A stretch of DNA of 62,030 nt from Oscillospiraceae bacterium (GTDB lineage: Bacteria > Bacillota > Clostridia > Oscillospirales > Ruminococcaceae), in assembly GCA_015067185.1 (NCBI GenBank), contig SVMZ01000015.1:1-62030 (forward strand), read 5' to 3'. The notes under the pieces were generated by a model. It saw only the letters and a program-made list of their open reading frames with translations. It was not told where the DNA came from and did no database searches. Position 1 is the stretch's first letter. Every line of letters starts with the position of its first letter. The position numbers and the translations under genes were made by a program. Below, piece by piece: positions 53,948-61,734 of the stretch.

Positions 53948-54433
53948 TTACACTCTCCTTTCTAAATATCCGCTTGTAAACGGAAGATGATTAAATTTCT
54001 TTGTGCCGGTATGTATAAAGCCATTCGTTATGTACCAATTCTTCAAAACGGTACTTTCTTCAATGATACCGATTTTAATTACCTTCCCGCCCAACGCTTT
54101 CACTGTTTCCTTTGCATGATCGAGAAGCATTTTTCCCAAACCGTTATGTCTGTATTCCGGCAGCACCGCAAGGTTATGAAGCTCATAAATATCGTCACTT
54201 TCTTTAGAGAGCGACATATAACCAACCATCTTCTTTTCGGCATATAATGCGTACATACGCCATCCCCAATTTCTCTGTGCTTCAAGGAAAGTCAATGGAA
54301 TAAAACTTGTATGCCTGGGGCAGTTTTCTTCTGTCAGACTAAATTCATCAGCAACGGTCCTGAAACTCTGATGAATAACCTCCAGGCATGTTTGAAGCTC
54401 CGATGCATTCACTTCTGATATGGATACATTCAT
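53948..54433 (-). CDS. GNAT-family N-acetyltransferase
   Basis: A 161-residue single-domain acetyltransferase. The acetyl-CoA binding motif A is YELHNLAVLPEYRHNGLGKMLLDHA, with the R/Q-x-x-G-x-G/A pattern as RHNGLG. The amine acceptor is unknown. Its ATG overlaps the stop of the upstream methyltransferase gene by 4 bp (ATGA at 54430-54433), showing translational coupling. Confidence 0.87.
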   Translation of the reverse strand: MNVSISEVNASELQTCLEVIHQSFRTVADEFSLTEENCPRHTSFIPLTFLEAQRNWGWRMYALYAEKKMVGYMSLSKESDDIYELHNLAVLPEYRHNGLGKMLLDHAKETVKALGGKVIKIGIIEESTVLKNWYITNGFIHTGTKKFNHLPFTSGYLERRV

Positions 54434-55290
54434 GTGTTCTCCTCCTTTCTCGAAACGGCCAAAATATGACCAGACAGTCCGATAATTTCTTCATGTGTAT
54501 CTAACATGCGAACAGTTTTCATAAGCACCTTTCTCGTTTCCTCCTTTTCTAACAGTTCATTCAGATTCGGCGCAAGCCATGCACCGCCCATCACGCCGTG
54601 AACAGTGAGGGTATCAAACCCACCGCATAATAATTCCTTTCTTAACGCCTTTGCTGTATGAAGATGTGAGCTACCCAACCCATTTGCAATTTTACGCTCC
54701 GAATTGATATAACATCCATCAACCAGTGCCCTTTCAATAATTGAAATAACCGCAGGATCATCCAACTCCTTACGCTTTTTTGTATCGTTCTCGTGATATA
54801 CGGCAAGCCGGGAAACAAGAACACTATATGGTGTCAACGCAGCAGAAAAAAGTATTCCGTCATCCTTCAATAATCTGCAGCTCTCTTTTATTGCAAGAAT
54901 CCTTTCTTCGTATTCGGTGATAGAATACAGCGGTCCCATAAGTAAAATTGCATCTGCGCTTTTATCCGGGCGCGGTATGGAACGAGCATCGCAGACCATA
55001 GCAAATTTCAAGGTAACACCCGGATATTCACTGGAAAGTTCTTCACTCATTTTTATATTTGTTTCAGACAGATCGAATAAGTGAACTTCGTATCCGAGAG
55101 ACGAAAGCCACCACGAATATTCACCGTAAGCACCTCCAATGTCATAGATCACCGCGGGAGGTTTGGGTAATTTTTCAAGCAATATTTCTTTTGTTCGTTC
55201 AAACTCAATAATCCCGATTCCCGTTCTTAAACGGCCTCGTTCTATTCCGGCATTGTATCCTGCCAGCACGGTTGCGTCAATGGTTTTCAT
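54430..55290 (-). CDS. Class I SAM-dependent methyltransferase
   Basis: A 286-residue methyltransferase. Motif I is VIYDIGGAYGEYSWWL (about 88-103), the acidic residue ending strand 2 is in VHLFDLSE (about 112-119), and later ILLMGPLYSI follows. Acceptor unknown. The start chosen is ATG 55290 with AAGGAG upstream; the same frame is open to 55458 with an alternative ATG at 55371, but that extension runs through an intrinsic terminator and is unlikely to be coding. It opens a four-gene operon (methyltransferase, GNAT, 2H phosphoesterase, kinase) controlled by an unusual leader (55390-55632). Confidence 0.85.
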   Translation of the reverse strand: MKTIDATVLAGYNAGIERGRLRTGIGIIEFERTKEILLEKLPKPPAVIYDIGGAYGEYSWWLSSLGYEVHLFDLSETNIKMSEELSSEYPGVTLKFAMVCDARSIPRPDKSADAILLMGPLYSITEYEERILAIKESCRLLKDDGILFSAALTPYSVLVSRLAVYHENDTKKRKELDDPAVISIIERALVDGCYINSERKIANGLGSSHLHTAKALRKELLCGGFDTLTVHGVMGGAWLAPNLNELLEKEETRKVLMKTVRMLDTHEEIIGLSGHILAVSRKEENT

Positions 55291-55389
55291 AAGTAACTCC
55301 TTTGATTTTTGATATTGGATTTGCTGATCAAAACCAATTTTCCCCTGGTGGTGAACGGACTGTTCCAACATAATCCCCCCCTTTCTCGG

Positions 55390-55436
55390 AAAATAAAAAA
55401 ATGGTGCAAACCGAAGTTTACTTCGACTTGCACCAT
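55390..55436 (-). terminator. Intrinsic terminator in the methyltransferase leader (possible attenuator)
   Basis: A continuous 16-bp stem on the minus strand (55436-55421 with 55416-55401, including two adjacent G-U pairs) closed by TAAA and followed by TTTTTTATTTT. It lies downstream of a consensus promoter and small ORF and 100 bp upstream of the methyltransferase start, so it must be passed for the operon to be expressed from that promoter. Confidence 0.85.
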
Positions 55437-55468
55437 CATGATCCAAAAATCTTGTCATCCAATGTGGA

Positions 55469-55573
55469 CTACACTAAAATTGGAATACGACAACACAAGC
55501 CCGGCGAAATCTGTACAAGCTCGTCGTGCTGATGATCGGTAACCATAGTATACATAAAAGCATTAACCGTCAT
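55469..55573 (-). CDS. Small leader ORF (34 residues) upstream of the methyltransferase operon
   Basis: An ATG at 55573 opens a 34-codon frame (MTVNAFMYTMVTDHQHDELV, then QISPGLCCRIPILV) ending in TAG at 55471-55469. AAAGGA lies about 9 nt upstream and a consensus promoter 31 bp further. The stop is 33 bp before the terminator hairpin. Codons 19-21 contain CTTGTAC, which could pair with the 5' arm of the terminator (GTGCAAG). This fits a translated leader peptide for ribosome-mediated attenuation; it could also be a decayed gene fragment. Confidence 0.45.
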   Translation of the reverse strand: MTVNAFMYTMVTDHQHDELVQISPGLCCRIPILV

Positions 55574-55603
55574 TGTCGTATTTCCTTTCAAAAATTTTCA
55601 TAG

Positions 55604-55632
55604 ATTATAACACATCTGTCAATGTTTGTCAA
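55604..55632 (-). promoter_or_regulatory. Consensus promoter for the leader and methyltransferase operon
   Basis: On the minus strand TTGACA (55632-55627), exactly 17 bp and TATAAT (55609-55604), a full consensus sigma-A promoter just after the stop of the acyltransferase gene at 55647. It would give a leader of about 300 nt before the methyltransferase. Confidence 0.85.
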
Positions 55633-55646
55633 CTGTCATCCTTATC

Positions 55647-56129
55647 TTACCGCTCTTTGATGCTTTTGGCGGGGATACCCACCACCACAGCACCATCCGG
55701 CACATTTTTTGTCACCACCGCCCCGGCTCCTACAAGGGCATTTTTCCCGATGATGTTGCCGCATACCACCGTAGCATTAGCTCCAATGGATGCCCCTTCC
55801 TTCACCAATGTTTTCACTCGCTGCCCACTCCCCTTGGGATGCCGGGCATCCGGTGTAAGATCATTGGTAAACACGCAGGAAGGACCGCAAAATACACCAT
55901 CCTCCAGTGTAACCCCTTCATATACAGATACATTATTCTGTATCTTCACATCATCCCCGATCCGGACGTTTTTCCCAATATATACATTCTGTCCCAACGT
56001 GCATCTGCTGCCAATGACTGCCCCTGCTTCCACATGGCAAAAATGCCATATCTTTGTCCCTTCACCAACAACCGCTCCCTCATCCACTACGGAACTGGGA
56101 TGCCGATAATAGCCATTCTCCATCTTCAC
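55647..56129 (-). CDS. Left-handed beta-helix acyltransferase (WbpD/WlbB-like)
   Basis: A 160-residue hexapeptide-repeat N-acetyltransferase. It matches the enzymes that acetylate the 3-amino group of UDP-2-acetamido-3-amino-glucuronate: YRHPSSVVDEGAVVGEGTKIWHF, LGQNVYIGKNVRIGDDVKIQNNVSVYEGV and FCGPSCVFTNDLTPDARH are all characteristic. The hexapeptide repeats form the prism. Its ATG overlaps the stop of the upstream UDP-sugar dehydrogenase by 4 bp, so the two form a coupled pair for a surface-sugar precursor. Confidence 0.85.
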   Translation of the reverse strand: MKMENGYYRHPSSVVDEGAVVGEGTKIWHFCHVEAGAVIGSRCTLGQNVYIGKNVRIGDDVKIQNNVSVYEGVTLEDGVFCGPSCVFTNDLTPDARHPKGSGQRVKTLVKEGASIGANATVVCGNIIGKNALVGAGAVVTKNVPDGAVVVGIPAKSIKER

Positions 56130-57442
56130 AACACCTCGATCCGCTTTCTTTCTGTTCCGGTAATATCCCGCATGGCATTTACCGTATCTAACACACTCTT
56201 TGCATTTGCCGCCACCAGCCGGTAATCTATGTTGGTGTGCCCGGATGTTACAATGACCGCGTCTGCCCCACGTATATTCTCTGCCGTAAGAGGAATACTT
56301 TCAATCCATTTCCCATGATAATTCACCTCCGGTAACCATGGGTCATGATACTGTACCCGTGCCCCTTCCCGTTCCAGCTGCTCCATTAACCGAACAGCCG
56401 GACTTTCACGGTAATCTGCAATATCCTTTTTATATGCCATCCCCAGCAGCAATATTCCCGAGCCGCTCAGCGGATATCCCTGGCTGCTCAACAGCTTCTG
56501 CACACGGGAAACACAGTATTCCACCATTCCCTCATTGACAGCCACCGCCGTATCAATCACTGTGGTTCGGAAACCATATTCCCGGGCTTTCCAGCTGAGA
56601 TACCCGGGATCCAGCGGAATACAGTGTCCGCCGGGACCAAGGCCGGGATAAAATGCCTGAAAGCCATAGGGCTTGGTGGATGCGGCATCAATCACTTCCC
56701 ATATGCTGATCCCCATCTTTTCACAAAGTTTCGCCAGTTCGTTGACAAGGGCGATATTTACATTCCGATAGCTGTTCTCCAACAGTTTTTCCATCTCCGC
56801 CACAGCGGGAGAGCTGACGGGGAATACCTCACCTTCCAGTATGGAGCGATATACTTCCGCTATCACCTCCGAGGCCTCTGCTCCCACCGCACCCACAATC
56901 TTCGGCGTGTTTTTTGTCTTATAAACAGCATTGCCCGGATCCACCCGTTCGGGAGAAAAACCGAGATAGAAATCTTTTCCGCAGAGAAGACCGGAACCTT
57001 CTTCCAAAATCGGCCTGACCAACTCCTCCGTAGTCCCCGGATAGGTGGTGGACTCCAAAACCACGATCTGTCCCCTGCGAAGCCGTTTTGCCACTTCGCA
57101 GACAGCCTCTTTCACAAATCTCATCTCCGGTTGTCCATGGCGATCCAATGGGGTAGGGACACAAATTGCAATAAAATCCGCCTTCGTTACAAACTCAAAA
57201 TCGTTGGTGGCTGCCAGCATTTCCTTCTTTACCAGTTCTGCCAAAACGGCTCCATCCACATCACCGATATAGTTGACCCCGGCATTGACCATTTCCACCT
57301 TTTTGGGCTGCACGTCAAAACCAATGGTCCTGAATCCGGCATTGGCCTTCTCCACCGCCAGCGGCAGCCCCACATATCCCAACCCGATTACCCCGCACAT
57401 CATGCGCCTTTCTCTGATTTTTGTAAGAAGTGTCTCTTTCAC
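56126..57442 (-). CDS. UDP-N-acetyl-D-glucosamine/mannosamine 6-dehydrogenase (WbpA-like)
   Basis: A 438-residue nucleotide-sugar dehydrogenase that oxidises C6 of a UDP-N-acetylhexosamine to the uronate using NAD. The Rossmann motif is GVIGLGYVGLP (17-27), and the catalytic cysteine is Cys274 in GPGGHCIPLDPG. The segment FSPERVDPGN is the substrate-binding signature of the WecC/WbpA branch. The GTG at 57442 is chosen because GGAGG (57450-57454) is 7 nt upstream. The partner acyltransferase follows with overlapping stop and start. Confidence 0.9.
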   Translation of the reverse strand: MKETLLTKIRERRMMCGVIGLGYVGLPLAVEKANAGFRTIGFDVQPKKVEMVNAGVNYIGDVDGAVLAELVKKEMLAATNDFEFVTKADFIAICVPTPLDRHGQPEMRFVKEAVCEVAKRLRRGQIVVLESTTYPGTTEELVRPILEEGSGLLCGKDFYLGFSPERVDPGNAVYKTKNTPKIVGAVGAEASEVIAEVYRSILEGEVFPVSSPAVAEMEKLLENSYRNVNIALVNELAKLCEKMGISIWEVIDAASTKPYGFQAFYPGLGPGGHCIPLDPGYLSWKAREYGFRTTVIDTAVAVNEGMVEYCVSRVQKLLSSQGYPLSGSGILLLGMAYKKDIADYRESPAVRLMEQLEREGARVQYHDPWLPEVNYHGKWIESIPLTAENIRGADAVIVTSGHTNIDYRLVAANAKSVLDTVNAMRDITGTERKRIEVL

Positions 57443-57493
57443 AATTATTCCTCCATACAGCGCTTCTATATCTGTTATTTTGTTCATTCACTC

Positions 57494-57521
57494 TTGAAAT
57501 ATCCGCATAATGGTATATAAT
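57494..57521 (+). promoter_or_regulatory. Promoter for the AIM24-family gene
   Basis: TTGAAA (57494-57499), 16-bp spacer and TATAAT (57516-57521), 59 bp upstream of the start. Confidence 0.65.
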
Positions 57522-57580
57522 GTAATCAGTACTGCATACGCTGTGTGCAGTTGTATTCTTTATACTTTGGAGGGACCACC

Positions 57581-58261
57581 ATGCAATATAAAATTTTCGG
57601 AGACTCTCTTCCTGCTGTTTCGCTCCGTCTAAAAGCAGGAGAAAGCGTAATCACCCAGTCCGGCGGTATGACATGGATGAGCGATCAGTTTTCTATGGAC
57701 ACCAATATGCGCGGCGGTTTTGGCGGCGCTTTGGGACGTATGATCACCGGTGAATCCCTTTTTACGGCTACCTATACCGCCCGGGCCGACAACGCAGAAA
57801 TCACCTTTGCCTCCTCCTTCCCCGGCAGCATCGTTGCCCTTAAACTGGATGGAACCAAGGAATACATCTGCCAGAAAAACGCCTTTTTATGCGCCACCTC
57901 CGGCATCAATCTCTCTGTTGCGGTAAACAGGGCAAGAGCCGGACTTTTCGGCGGCGAAGGCTTTATCATGCAGCGGCTTTCCGGAACCGGCATGGTTTTT
58001 CTTGAAATTGACGGTACTGCTGTGGAGCATCAGTTGAGCGCAGGAGAAACTCTTAAAATAGACACCGGTAACCTGGCCATTTATGAATCCACCGTTGACT
58101 ACACCACCGAAACGGTGAAGGGCTTCAAGAATGTTCTCTTCGGCGGCGAAGGCCTGTTTCTTTCCGTTGTTCGCGGTCCCGGTAAGGTTTGGCTGCAGAC
58201 CATGAACATCCATAATTTTGTCGGAAAGATCTCCCAGTATATGCCTACCAAAGGAGACTGA
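57581..58261 (+). CDS. AIM24/TIGR00266-family protein
   Basis: A 226-residue beta-rich protein of the AIM24 family. Typical segments are GESVITQSGGMTWMSDQFSM, a glycine-rich RGGFGGALGRMITGESLF (about 45-62), and GFKNVLFGGEGLFLSVVRGPGKVWLQTM near the end. Function is poorly known; some relatives are linked to membrane organisation. GGAGG precedes the ATG. It has its own promoter and terminator. Confidence 0.88.
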   Translation: MQYKIFGDSLPAVSLRLKAGESVITQSGGMTWMSDQFSMDTNMRGGFGGALGRMITGESLFTATYTARADNAEITFASSFPGSIVALKLDGTKEYICQKNAFLCATSGINLSVAVNRARAGLFGGEGFIMQRLSGTGMVFLEIDGTAVEHQLSAGETLKIDTGNLAIYESTVDYTTETVKGFKNVLFGGEGLFLSVVRGPGKVWLQTMNIHNFVGKISQYMPTKGD

Positions 58262-58280
58262 GTTTTTCTCTACTGCAAGC

Positions 58281-58322
58281 AAAAAGAGAGAAATCAACAC
58301 TAAGTTGCTTTCTCTCTTTTTT
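58281..58322. terminator. Bidirectional terminator
   Basis: A stem of A-rich GAGAGAAA with its complement (58281-58293 with 58309-58321), an inner CAAC/GTTG pairing and T-run, between the convergent genes ending at 58261 (+) and 58350 (-). Confidence 0.82.
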
Positions 58323-58349
58323 ATTTTGAGAAATATTATTTTCTCTATC

Positions 58350-58931
58350 CTAAACAACAGCAAATCGAATTACACAGGGCGCAGTACCACCGCTTTCCAG
58401 CGGTGAAGAAATGATTTCAACCGTCTTCAGTTTCACTCCCAGCATAATCTCGTAGTGGTGTTTAAAATGTCCGGCACAGCAGAAACAGTAATTTTTGGAC
58501 ACACTGTAACCATATTTGAGCCCATTGAAGTTGGGGCAAGCACACAGATATTTTTCTCCACTGAAATAACTGACCGCATGGACTGTTATCGTCCCATCTT
58601 CATTTTTTACCGGCTGCCCCATGTGGGGAACCATCTTTATCTTCTCCAGTTTTTCTTCAACAGAAAGAGCCGCATTTTCCTTTGCAAATACTTTAGCATT
58701 TTTCTCTCTTGCGCCGCCTTTACAGCAGGCATTCCATTCCAAAATCGTCTGGAGCTTTTCTCTTTCCAGCGATGCTGTCATCACATCCACAGCTCTCTTA
58801 AAATAAGCAGCTCTTACTTTTTTAGGTGCTTTACTGCTCAATGTCTCATAGCCTTCATTGATTTGGCATATCGTCTCTTCCTGCACACCAAACTTCACCA
58901 GAGATTCCTTGAATTTTTCGGGACTCGGCAT
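58350..58931 (-). CDS. Conserved hypothetical protein with cysteine-rich C-terminus
   Basis: A 193-residue protein I cannot name. The N-terminal about 100 residues are helical and Lys/Glu-rich. The C-terminal part holds a cysteine cluster (CACPNF and YCFCCAGHFKHHYE, about 130-160), followed by VKLKTVEIISSPLESGGTAPCVIRFAV, a pattern like the metal-binding end of V4R-type or amino-thiazoline hydrolase-like domains. A metal centre is plausible. It lies 12 bp after a flavodoxin-like gene on the same strand, which could supply electrons; this is inference. Confidence 0.6.
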   Translation of the reverse strand: MPSPEKFKESLVKFGVQEETICQINEGYETLSSKAPKKVRAAYFKRAVDVMTASLEREKLQTILEWNACCKGGAREKNAKVFAKENAALSVEEKLEKIKMVPHMGQPVKNEDGTITVHAVSYFSGEKYLCACPNFNGLKYGYSVSKNYCFCCAGHFKHHYEIMLGVKLKTVEIISSPLESGGTAPCVIRFAVV

Positions 58932-58943
58932 CGTTGTCTCTCC

Positions 58944-59498
58944 TTATTTTCTGTTTGTAAAAAACTCAACAATATGCTCTACTCCCGCCACTGCCTGTTG
59001 ATCTTCTATTGCCGGCAGAAAATTGGTGTTATGAGAGGACACCAATTCATGGATATTATGGCAATTGATCTGGTGCAGCAGCACTTTTGCGGTACCGTAT
59101 CCTTTTTCTATGGCGCCATCACCGCCTCCAACCAGAATGACTGCTCCTTTTTTCGGTTTTATCTCCACCGGGCACTTTCTGAAAAACGAAGCACAAAAAT
59201 ACAGCTGAAACCGACTTCCCACATCCAGCAGCTTTCCCGTCAACTCCGAAAAATAGATGGGAGAAGCAATCAGAACATTGTCACATTCCCGGATATAATC
59301 ATAGACCTGCTGCATCTCATCGTCAATGGCACATCCGCTGTTGTTCCAGCAAAATCTGCAGTCTATACACGGGGAAATCTGGCACCGGTAAGCATCCACC
59401 GTCTTACATTCTCCCGTCATTTTGCTTCTGAATATCCTGAGCAGACTTTCTGTATCACCGTTTTTTCTGGGTGAACCGTTCAAAATCAGAGTTTTCAT
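58944..59498 (-). CDS. Flavodoxin-family NAD(P)H-dependent oxidoreductase
   Basis: A 184-residue FMN-binding protein. The phosphate-binding loop is LILNGSPRKNGDTESLL, and a cysteine motif ISPCIDCRFCWNNSGCAIDDEMQ (about 47-70) is shared with the iron-sulfur flavoprotein-like branch, although spacing for a cluster is not certain. SPIYFSELTGKL is the usual substrate-flank motif. The ATG at 59498 follows GAAGGG and gives the standard N-terminus. Confidence 0.85.
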   Translation of the reverse strand: MKTLILNGSPRKNGDTESLLRIFRSKMTGECKTVDAYRCQISPCIDCRFCWNNSGCAIDDEMQQVYDYIRECDNVLIASPIYFSELTGKLLDVGSRFQLYFCASFFRKCPVEIKPKKGAVILVGGGDGAIEKGYGTAKVLLHQINCHNIHELVSSHNTNFLPAIEDQQAVAGVEHIVEFFTNRK

Positions 59499-59548
59499 CT
59501 CTGTTTTCCCTTCTTTCAGATTATTTTCCGGCTTTTCCCTATATAAAT

Positions 59549-59585
59549 GCGGCGGGAGACTCTCTTCCGTACGCTCTCCCACCGC
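59549..59585 (-). terminator. Possible terminator after the prohibitin-like gene
   Basis: An 11-bp GC-rich stem with one G-U (59549-59559 with 59575-59585). The minus-strand tail is ATTTATAT rather than a strong T-run, so efficiency is doubtful. Confidence 0.5.
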
Positions 59586-59595
59586 AGCAATTTTT

Positions 59596-60603
59596 TTATT
59601 CAGCGTCTGTCGCCGGTTTGCTCTGCTGATTATTGCCTCCTGTCATATCGATCACCGGAAACATTTCGCCGTCTCCACCGTATACCTGGGGAAGGGAACC
59701 ATCCCACTGAGTCAGCTGATAATACTGGATCAGCTCCTCGGTAAGGGAAAGAGCAACCTGATTGTTGGCTTCGGCCTCTGCCTCGGCGGCAACACGGACA
59801 GCATAAGCCTGGGCATCCGCTTCTATTTTGGCGGTCTCTGCATCGGCCTGCGCTTCAATGATACGCTTTTGCGCCTCCGCCTCGGCCACAATAATGGCGG
59901 CCTCCTGTTCGGTCTGGGTGGTCAGCTTGTTCTGCTGTGCTACCTGCTTGGCCTCAACCGCATCGGTAAAGGTATCGGTAAAGTCGATATTCTCTATGTT
60001 GACACTGACAATTTCAATACCATATTCCAGCATATCTTCCTGTATCTTTTCCGTCACCTGCTCAGAGAGTATCGTGCGCATCTCAATAAGCTCCTCTGCT
60101 GTGTAGGCCGAGAAGACCAGCTTGACATTCTCCAGCACGCGGGGATAGATCACCGTATCAAAATAACTGATGCCCACATTGCGGTAAAGATTCTGAGACT
60201 GCTGTTTATCCACGGTAAAGTTGAGGGAAACTGTTACCTGTGTCTGCTGGATATCCGAACTGAATGCTTCCAGGGACATGTCTTTTTTCTGCACGCGGTT
60301 ATCAATTTTCACCACCTGCTGATAGGGCATCTTGAAGTTGACACCCTCCGTCAGGATTTTGTCCTCTACCTTTCCAAAGGTGGTGAGAACACCGGTATGT
60401 CCCGAGGGAATACTGGTTACACATCCGCCAATAATCAAAAAGAGAGGAAGGATTGCCAGAAACTGTTTTCCGTTTATCTTCCATTTTTTCAGCTTTTTCG
60501 GGGTTCCGTCCGGCTGCCAGACGGTAGAACTTTCCACCGTTTTTATTCCTGTCAGAATAAAAACAACCACTGCAAGAATCAATCCCATAACTACCCATGC
60601 CAT
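59596..60603 (-). CDS. Prohibitin-like SPFH/Band 7 membrane protein
   Basis: A 335-residue SPFH protein. Two hydrophobic segments lie at about 3-19 and 47-64, an unusual double anchor, followed by the SPFH domain (about 65-220; PSGHTGVLTTFGKVEDKILTEGVNFKMP). A long Ala/Glu-rich coiled coil (about 220-290) follows. The family forms ring or cage assemblies on membranes and modulates protease or lipid-domain organisation. GGAGG precedes the ATG. No NfeD-like or FtsH partner is adjacent. Confidence 0.88.
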   Translation of the reverse strand: MAWVVMGLILAVVVFILTGIKTVESSTVWQPDGTPKKLKKWKINGKQFLAILPLFLIIGGCVTSIPSGHTGVLTTFGKVEDKILTEGVNFKMPYQQVVKIDNRVQKKDMSLEAFSSDIQQTQVTVSLNFTVDKQQSQNLYRNVGISYFDTVIYPRVLENVKLVFSAYTAEELIEMRTILSEQVTEKIQEDMLEYGIEIVSVNIENIDFTDTFTDAVEAKQVAQQNKLTTQTEQEAAIIVAEAEAQKRIIEAQADAETAKIEADAQAYAVRVAAEAEAEANNQVALSLTEELIQYYQLTQWDGSLPQVYGGDGEMFPVIDMTGGNNQQSKPATDAE

Positions 60604-60769
60604 AATTTTTCCTCCTGTTCTGTCATTCCGAAAACAGCCCTCTCAAAAAACAGCTGTACAGAATGACACGCAAATTACATGCTTTCAATTAAAATTATTT
60701 TATCACAACATATCATACAATGAAAAAATTCACGGTTAACAATTTATAAAAATGTCGATACAGCTGCTC

Positions 60770-60798
60770 TTTACTTTTTTCTTTCCCGGTGATATAAT
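60770..60798 (+). promoter_or_regulatory. Promoter for the GDPD gene
   Basis: TTTACT (60770-60775), a 17-bp spacer and TATAAT (60793-60798), 33 bp upstream of the start. Confidence 0.65.
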
Positions 60799-60831
60799 TT
60801 GGAAAACACCTTCAATAAAGGAGCGAGTCTT

Positions 60832-61593
60832 ATGAGCATTATTTTGGAGTCCCACCGCGGACTTGCCTCCAACTATCCGGAAAATACCATGGTTGCCATG
60901 CGTGCTGCCGTCTCTCTTGGCTACGGCATGATAGAATTGGATACCAAATTTACGTTGGACAACCGCTGTGTCATTCTCCACGACCGCACCCTTAACCGTA
61001 CCGCCCGCCGGACAGACGGCAGCACCCTTCCCGAAAACACCCTCTGTGCCGACAGCACCTATGATGAACTGCGTACTCTTGATTTCGGACTCTGGTTCGA
61101 CAAAAAATTTGCGGGAGAACCCATCCCCACACTGGAAGATGTCCTTGCTCTCACCAAAGAGAGCGGTGTTCCTCTTAAATTTGACAATGTAATGTGGTCG
61201 CACACACCGCAGCAGCGTGCGATGATGTTTGACACCATTGAAAAAATGAATGTCCTTCCCAACGTCGGCTTTACCTGCGGCAATCTGAACTGTATCCGCG
61301 AACTGCTGGTACGCTTCCCCTCCGCCTATGTTCATTATGACGGCATTCCTGACACTGAAAACCTCGCTGCTCTTTCTCAACTGCTTCCCCGGGAGCGCCT
61401 GACAGTCTGGCTGAGATACCACAACGAGCATACCTCCTGGTGTCAGACCCCGCCTGTCTCCGCCGAACTGGCTGCCACGGTGGCTCCTGTTGCCACCATC
61501 GGACTCTGGCTGCTGACCAAATCGGAAGAACTGGCTGATGCAGAAAAACTTAATGTTCAGTTTGTCGAAACAGATGGCTCTCTCCGCCCGTGA
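60832..61593 (+). CDS. Glycerophosphodiester phosphodiesterase family protein
   Basis: A 253-residue cytosolic TIM-barrel phosphodiesterase that releases glycerol-3-phosphate and an alcohol from glycerophosphodiesters. The catalytic signature is SHRGLASNYPENTMVAMRAA (residues 7-26) with HRG, then the metal-binding MIELDTKFT and VILHDRTLNRT with the second catalytic histidine. The start at 60832 follows AAAGGAG. The C-terminal half is less conserved. It could act on phospholipid or teichoic-acid products. Confidence 0.88.
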   Translation: MSIILESHRGLASNYPENTMVAMRAAVSLGYGMIELDTKFTLDNRCVILHDRTLNRTARRTDGSTLPENTLCADSTYDELRTLDFGLWFDKKFAGEPIPTLEDVLALTKESGVPLKFDNVMWSHTPQQRAMMFDTIEKMNVLPNVGFTCGNLNCIRELLVRFPSAYVHYDGIPDTENLAALSQLLPRERLTVWLRYHNEHTSWCQTPPVSAELAATVAPVATIGLWLLTKSEELADAEKLNVQFVETDGSLRP

Positions 61594-61734
61594 AGCGGAA
61601 AATTTTGCACTGCTGTTCTTTGGATAAATCTTCTTTCCCCTCATATCATCTCTCATTGTTTTCTTTTTCCAATATTTTTACAGTTCCAAACACACGTTGC
61701 CCCCAACAATTAAACCCTATAAAGGAGTATCATT

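Noticed and set aside
55291..55458. N-terminal extension of the methyltransferase to 55458 or 55371
   Set aside because: The extension to 55458 would translate a perfect intrinsic terminator and its U-run; 55371 has only a G-run upstream, while 55290 has a canonical AAGGAG and gives a normal methyltransferase N-terminus. The 55371 start remains a weak alternative.
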